A stretch of 64,000 nucleotides of DNA from Nemertoderma westbladi (taxonomy: Eukaryota > Xenacoelomorpha > Nemertodermatida > Nemertodermatidae), in contig JAUCBJ010007122.1 of assembly GCA_032718475.1 (NCBI GenBank), positions 1 to 64,000 on the forward strand. The letters run 5' to 3'. Positions 59,182 through 64,000 of this stretch are shown here, piece by piece. The translations under genes were made by a program, and so were the position numbers. A model generated the notes under the pieces. That model had not been told where the DNA came from, did not search any database, and saw only the letters and a list, made by a program, of their open reading frames with translations. The stretch's first letter is position 1. Each line of letters starts with the position of its first letter.

Positions 59182-62100
59182 CTAAGCAAAGCCCCCTGGT
59201 ATCCCGGCGCCGTCCTCAAGCCCCAAACCGCTTCGCCATCTCACCCGCGACCCTCGCAGGCAATGGGAAGTGCCGCGGATTATCGCGAACGATATGCGTG
59301 CACGCACCCACCCCATTACCGAACTGTATGGTTTCCCCCAGTTGGTGTGTAGGCGGTCTGCGATGATTCGCAACAGCTTATTGGCCTGCGGTGCCAGTAT
59401 GCCGTCGCATGAGGCGACGAAAGGGGAGAAATCACCTCGGCGGGCGGAAACTGCGGCTGTATATAAGCGTTTCTTCTCCTCTTCCGCTGACTCCAATACC
59501 GACCTCACGGAGCGCCCAGCATAAGACACGGCGTCAAGGTTAATTGTACGTATGTCAATCAACGCCTGTGTCTGGGTACTGAACGCTCCCCTAATGCCGA
59601 CATCGCATCGCAGACCAGCCCCGTCGCCATCCTCGTGCTGCTCGCGGACCACTGGCTCGAGCATAACGTTTCGCGGTCCGAATGCCAGGGCCGCGAGGTC
59701 ACCGACTGCGTCGCGGAGCTCGTTGTGACGCTGAATCACTAGACCACCCTTCTTACAATTCAACCCGTGGTTGAGATCAAACCCAGCGCCACAACCGTCG
59801 CATCTGCAAGGGACACCTACGAGGGGTCTACCATACCGAACAGCCACAGCGTCCCTAAACTCCCGGGGTGAGAGGTCAAACTGGTGTTCGGCTACCGGAA
59901 GAGAGGATAGCCAGCCGCCGGTCCTGAACTCCGCCGCCCGTTGGACAGCGACACGCTGGTGCTCCGCCATTCCTTCCAACGCTTCCTCCTGCTGGGCTTT
60001 CTCCATACCCTGCCTCTCTTTCCGAGATGTCATGCGCGCTCCCTCCATGCACTTCAGGTGGGTGGCTAAGGAGAATGGCTCCTTCCCGGCGATCGCGTTC
60101 ACCAGCGACTGTGTCCCAAGTTCTGATACAGCAAAGTTGGTATCGGCCTCGTTAACCGGGTTCCGCAACCCCAGACCACCCATTCGCGGAGACAGGGCAA
60201 ACAACTTGAGTTCTGGTTGCGAAATTCGCCCATCGAAGACTGCCGGCAGGAACCTATCGCTGATCGCTTCCTCTAGCACATCGAACTGACTGCTGCAGTC
60301 TGGGACAACGCGTTGGAGGTATGCCCACTCCCGTTGGAGTGAGCAAACTACGGCTGAGAAAGCAGCGTGGGGTTGGGCCTCCGCCACCTCGGCCATCTTG
60401 TCTACTGAGGCTACCCAGGATGCGATTTTGGCGCCGACATACTTCACACACTCCGACTCGCTACCAATAAACCCGCCCAGAAATCGGTGTCCTGTAACGA
60501 TGTTAATATTGTGCTCGGCGAATACACTTTGGGCTTCCTCCAGAAACTCCGGAGCCACAACGAGAAAGCTCTTGGCGGACTGAGGGTAATATCCGAGAGC
60601 AGGGCCCAGACGAAGTAAGTGCTCGTACCACTCGAGAATATCCTGGAGCTTTCCGGCACCTGAAGAGTCGTCAGCGAACCAACTTTGGCGAACCTTAAGT
60701 GATGGCAACTCGTGGATTAAAGGGAGGATGCCTGAAGCGTAAAAAGGCATAGCTAAAGGATCTCCTTGTGTTACACCCTCTTCGCTGAACAGCACAGCAT
60801 CGGTTCCCTTTATTGTCAGAATGCTGTGTCCACGGTAACAGTTGAAGAGAAACATTGAACATCGAGGCCACAGCTGCCTGACGTTCCACAAGGCTGCGAC
60901 TCGGTTCAGCGAATTGAAGGCATTAGCTGCATCAACCATAATAATGCCCCATCCATCCTCACTATGTTCGTCGAAGACCGAGCGCATTGAATGTACCCCG
61001 GCCTCCACACCTGCCATCACGCCCGCAGATAACTGCTCTGCGCCACACGTAGTGGTGACATCATCTCCAGTTGCTTCTGCCATTGATCTACCCAAGATTC
61101 GGCGGAGGCACTCCCCTATGCCTATGGGCCTAACCCCGGGGCACTTATCGAGGGCAATAAGTCTGCTAGCCATCAACGACCGAACTGATTCCCATGGCAC
61201 TACACTGTTAGCACGTGAACACGCAATAGAGGCAATAGATTCGCGTAAACGCTGGCTATGTGCCCCATACCGGATAAGGTAGTCCCGCCAGCGTGTTGAG
61301 TCGCTACCGGCTGGCCCACCACTCCCTTTCAGTCGCCGCGCTGTCGACTCTATGTGCGCGGCTGTGATCTCGACATCAACCCGAAGTGGCAACTCATCAT
61401 CACACACTAATAAGGCCTCGGCTTTGGGTGCAGCTGCTGCTGGATGCTTCTCGCTGAGAACATCAAGGACTCTCACCCGCTGTTGGTTTACTTCAATTTC
61501 CGATTCCGGATCTAGAACATTACCGGTCTCACGCCCCGTGACCCAGCGAACAGCACTCCTTACCTTCCCTTCCATCATGAGCCTAGAGAAAATTCGAATG
61601 GTCTGTTCTTTTTCCTGCTGGTTCGACTTCGTGGTTGATCGCCTGTTGGAGCCAATTCGCAGTGAGCAGCGTTCAGCCTCGACGACCAACATCTCTACCT
61701 GGCTGGAGCGCCACATCCCCAACCTCCGGCTTATTAGCCGTCGTATGTCTGCGGCCTTGGTTACCTTCGGATCGCGGTGTAGGATGAGGGAGTCGGCTAG
61801 TAGTAGTCTCTCAGAGCGAGCGTTGGTCGCATTGTGGTTCAGACCGGAAACAAAGGCCTTGGCCTCTGCGTCCAAGAGCGAGACTACATCCCGCCCTATA
61901 GCGCCTCCGGGCAGTCGATATTTAGACCCTTTTAGTTGGGTTATCCGTCGCCATTGATCCATTAGCCCATCAGGTGGGGTCCCTTTGCCCACAAGTGTGG
62001 CGCCAAATGCTCTTAACATGAGTTCGTCTGGGTCCGCGTGGGGTCCATAATTCTGTGATGCAGTATTACATGGGGGCCAGGACTTAGATAGTGGGCTAGG

Positions 62101-62606
62101 AAAGGCGGCGCCTGTCGTGGGCGCTGTGGGCGAGGAGGCAACTGTCGGGGTCGCTGTAATCGAGACGGCGCCAGTTCGGGGCGCTGTAGACGAGGAGGCG
62201 CCTGTCGCGGGCACTGTAGACGAGGCGGCGGCTGTTGGGGGCGCTGTATCCGAGGCGGCGCCTGTCGGGGGCGCAGTAGACGAGGCGGCGCCTGTCGGGG
62301 GCGCTGTGGCCGAGGTGGCGCCCGCCGGTGGCACTGTAGACGTGGCGGCGCCTGTCGGGGGCGCTGTAGCCGAGGCGGCGCCTGTTGGGGGCGCGGTAGA
62401 CGAGGCGGCGCCTGTCGGGGGCGCTGTAGCCGAGGCAGCGCCGGTCGGGGGCGCTGTAGACGAGGCTGCACTTGTTGGCGGCGCTGTAGACAGTTCGGCG
62501 CCATTCAACTCCTCTGTGGATCCCACGACCTCGGTCACCCCAGCATCAGGCGCCGTGATGTCGGGTTGATCGGCCCCGTTTGGACCGAGAGTATAGTCTA
62601 GATCCG
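59182..62606 (-). CDS. Reverse transcriptase with C-terminal restriction-like endonuclease
   Basis: An uninterrupted frame of about 1140 codons within the element (it also stays open into the adjoining array, to 62775, by chance). Residue numbers below count from 62775. Order: a Pro/Thr/Ala-rich stretch of about 13 ten-residue repeats (TAPPTGAASS-type, about 95-225); a conserved pre-RT region (FSRLMMEGKVRSAVRWVTGR); RT with LDKCPGVRPIGIGECLRRIL, IIMVDAANAFNSLNR, EEGVTQGDPLAMPFYASG and QSWFADDSSGAGKL (FADD about 700); a long thumb region; then CDGCGAGFDLNHGLNC (CCHC zinc motif, about 1000) and LRCDVGIRG...ALIDIRTI, which fits a PD-(D/E)XK restriction-like nuclease (about 1058-1080). RT plus CCHC plus REL is the layout of R2/NeSL/Hero-type elements, which nick target DNA and prime reverse transcription there. 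The first Met inside the element is near 62018, so the start is uncertain. No stop or frameshift is seen. Confidence 0.85.
62100..62490 (-). repeat. 30-bp GC-rich repeats coding Pro/Thr/Ala decapeptides
   Basis: Units of 30 bp (GCCGAGGCGGCGCCTGTCGG then GGGCGCTGTA on the plus strand), about 13 copies, in frame with the RT protein. They encode TAPPTGAASS/AT repeats, a flexible, probably disordered N-terminal segment. Confidence 0.9.
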
Positions 62607-62607
62607 T

Positions 62608-62620
62608 TATTATGGTAATT
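62608..62620 (+). repeat. 13-bp target-site duplication, right copy
   Basis: TATTATGGTAATT, identical to 59006-59018. Confidence 0.85.
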
Positions 62621-63971
62621 AGATGCAGTGTAGTCATGTGGTAAATAGACACTTGCGTTCTGTATATTGTGGTAATTAGATGCCAATGTAAAATAATATA
62701 GTGGTAATTAGATGCAGTGTAGTCTTGTGGTAAATATACACTTGAGTTCTGTATATTGTGGTAATTAGATGCCAATGTAAAATAATATTGTGGTAATTAG
62801 ATGCAGTGTAGTCTTGTGGTAAATAGACACTTGAGTTCTGTATATTGTGGTAATTAGATGCCAATGTAAAATAATATTGTGGTAATTAGATGCAGTGTAG
62901 TCTTGTGGTAAATAGACACTTGAGTTCTGTATATTGTGGTATTTAGATGCCAATGTAAAATAATATTGTGGTAATTAGATGCAGTGTAGTCTTGTGGTAA
63001 ATAGACACTTCTGTTCTGTATATTGTGGTAATTAGACGCCATTGTAAAATAATATTGTGGTAATTAGATGCAGTGTAGTCTTGTGGTAAATAGACACTTG
63101 CGTTCTGTATATTGTGGTAATTAGATGCCAATGTAAAATAATATTGTGGTAATTAGATGCAGTGTAGTCTTGTGGTAAATAGACACTTGCGTTCTGTATA
63201 TTGTGGTAATTAGATGCCAATGTAAAATAATATTGTGGTAATTAGATGCAGTGTAGTCTTGTGGTAAATAGACACTTGCGTTCTGTATATTGTGGTAATT
63301 AGATGCCAATGTAAAATAATATAGTGGTAATTAGATGCAGTGTAGTCTTGTGGTAAATATACACTTGAGTTCTGTATATTGTGGTAATTAGATGCCAATG
63401 TAAAATAATATTGTGGTAATTAGATGCAGTGTAGTCTTGTGGTAAATAGACACTTGAGTTCTGTATATTGTGGTAATTAGATGCCAATGTAAAATAATAT
63501 TGTGGTAATTAGATGCAGTGTAGTCTTGTGGTAAATAGACACTTGAGTTCTGTATATTGTGGTAATTAGATGCCAATGTAAAATAATATTGTGGTAATTA
63601 GATGCAGTGTAGTCTTGTGGTAAATAGACACTTGAGTTCTGTATATTGTGGTAATTAGATGCCAATGTAAAATAATATTGTGGTAATTAGATGCAGTGTA
63701 GTCTTGTGGTAAATAGACACTTAAGTTTTGTATATTGTGGTAATTAGACGCCATTGTAAAATAATATTGTGGTAATTAGATGCAGTGAATTAGATGCAGT
63801 GTAGTCTTGTGGTAAATAGACACTTGCGTTCTGTATATTGTGGTAATTAGATGCCAATGTAAAATAATATTGTGGTAATTAGATGCAGTGTAGTCTTGTG
63901 GTAAATAGACACTTGCATTCTGTATATTGTGGTAATTAGACGCCATTGTAAAATAATATTGTGGTAATTAG
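62608..63971 (-). repeat. 89-bp repeat, array 3 (reverse)
   Basis: About 15 units spaced exactly 89 bp. Starts with the right target-site duplication (62608-62620) and ends at the inverted 29-bp end sequence. Confidence 0.95.
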
Positions 63972-64000
63972 ATGCCTCTATCGAATTGTTGGGGTAGATT
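63972..64000 (-). repeat. 29-bp end sequence, right (inverted)
   Basis: Exact reverse complement of 56340-56368. The inverted repeat may extend beyond the window. Confidence 0.85.

Larger units (their letters stand above)
59019..62607 (-). mobile_element. RT-REL retrotransposon inserted in the 89-bp array
   Basis: About 3.6 kb, minus strand, with a poly(A) tail (T run 59017-59026), a short 3' UTR (59027-59181), a long open frame and a 13-bp target-site duplication. Removing it restores the 89-bp phase. It is GC-rich in an AT-rich neighbourhood. The 5' end has no ATG near the border, so it may be 5' truncated. Confidence 0.88.

Noticed and set aside
61352-61957. Plus-strand frames opposite the RT-REL coding sequence (for example 201 codons)
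   Set aside because: Shadows of a GC-rich minus-strand gene; the minus frame has clear RT motifs.
56242-63754. Many 62-126 codon frames (MASNYHNIQN... type) in the 89-bp arrays
   Set aside because: They are the same repeat translated over and over, with no independent coding evidence.
56369-63971. 89-bp unit as a retrozyme or hammerhead satellite
   Set aside because: The unit has no CTGATGA/GAAA core on either strand.

Overview
The window is animal genomic DNA and looks like a repeat-rich, mostly AT-rich stretch of a eukaryotic (probably marine invertebrate) chromosome. I see no recognisable host gene. Almost every coding region I can identify belongs to a retroelement: several non-LTR retrotransposons (APE-endonuclease types plus one with a restriction-like endonuclease, REL), a BEL/Pao LTR element, and a Penelope-like element (PLE) fragment with its terminal hammerhead-type sequences. 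The species cannot be named from this sequence.

Layout. 1-5.5 kb: non-genic, with hairpins, poly-C tracts and short dispersed repeats. 5.5-8.35 kb: an RTE-like LINE split in two by a 1.3 kb insertion that carries an LTR-like block and a 64-bp tandem repeat. 8.7-10.3 kb: a decayed protein gene of unknown family. 11.5-23.1 kb: a BEL/Pao element on the minus strand (5' LTR at the right, 22377-23083), split by a 5 kb insertion carrying another LINE and flanked by a 13-bp target-site duplication; a second BEL gag start with partial LTR is joined to its 3' side. 23.1-24.1 kb and 36.0-37.0 kb: two copies of a ~1 kb unknown interspersed repeat, each with a long poly-G. 24.65-32.25 kb: two inverted PLE terminal segments, each with an identical 47-nt hammerhead-like sequence, around a plus-strand LINE, a nearly intact minus-strand CR1/Jockey-type LINE (ORF1 with a PHD finger, EN, RT) and a PLE GIY-YIG fragment. 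32.3-36 kb: non-genic.

37.2-37.6 kb: a small zinc-finger reading frame. 38.3-38.7 kb: a 210-bp tandem duplication containing a conserved small reading frame. 39.6-39.9 kb: a 300-bp foldback (MITE-like) palindrome. 39.95-44.7 kb: a 36-bp minisatellite interrupted by a 3.1 kb 5'-truncated LINE. 45.8-54.2 kb: an 8.4 kb satellite of a 32-bp unit, interrupted once. 54.96-55.19 kb: a 21-bp minisatellite. 56.3-64.0 kb: arrays of an 89-bp unit in opposite orientations, closed at both ends by the same 29-bp sequence in inverted orientation. Inside lie a fragment and a near full-length copy of a GC-rich RT-REL retrotransposon; the larger copy sits in phase within the 89-bp array with a 13-bp target-site duplication and a poly(A) tail.

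The genes do not form a pathway. The window is best read as nested mobile elements and expanded tandem repeats. The most interesting parts are the RT-REL element with its 89-bp array, the paired PLE hammerhead motifs, and the unidentified decayed gene at 8.7-10.3 kb.
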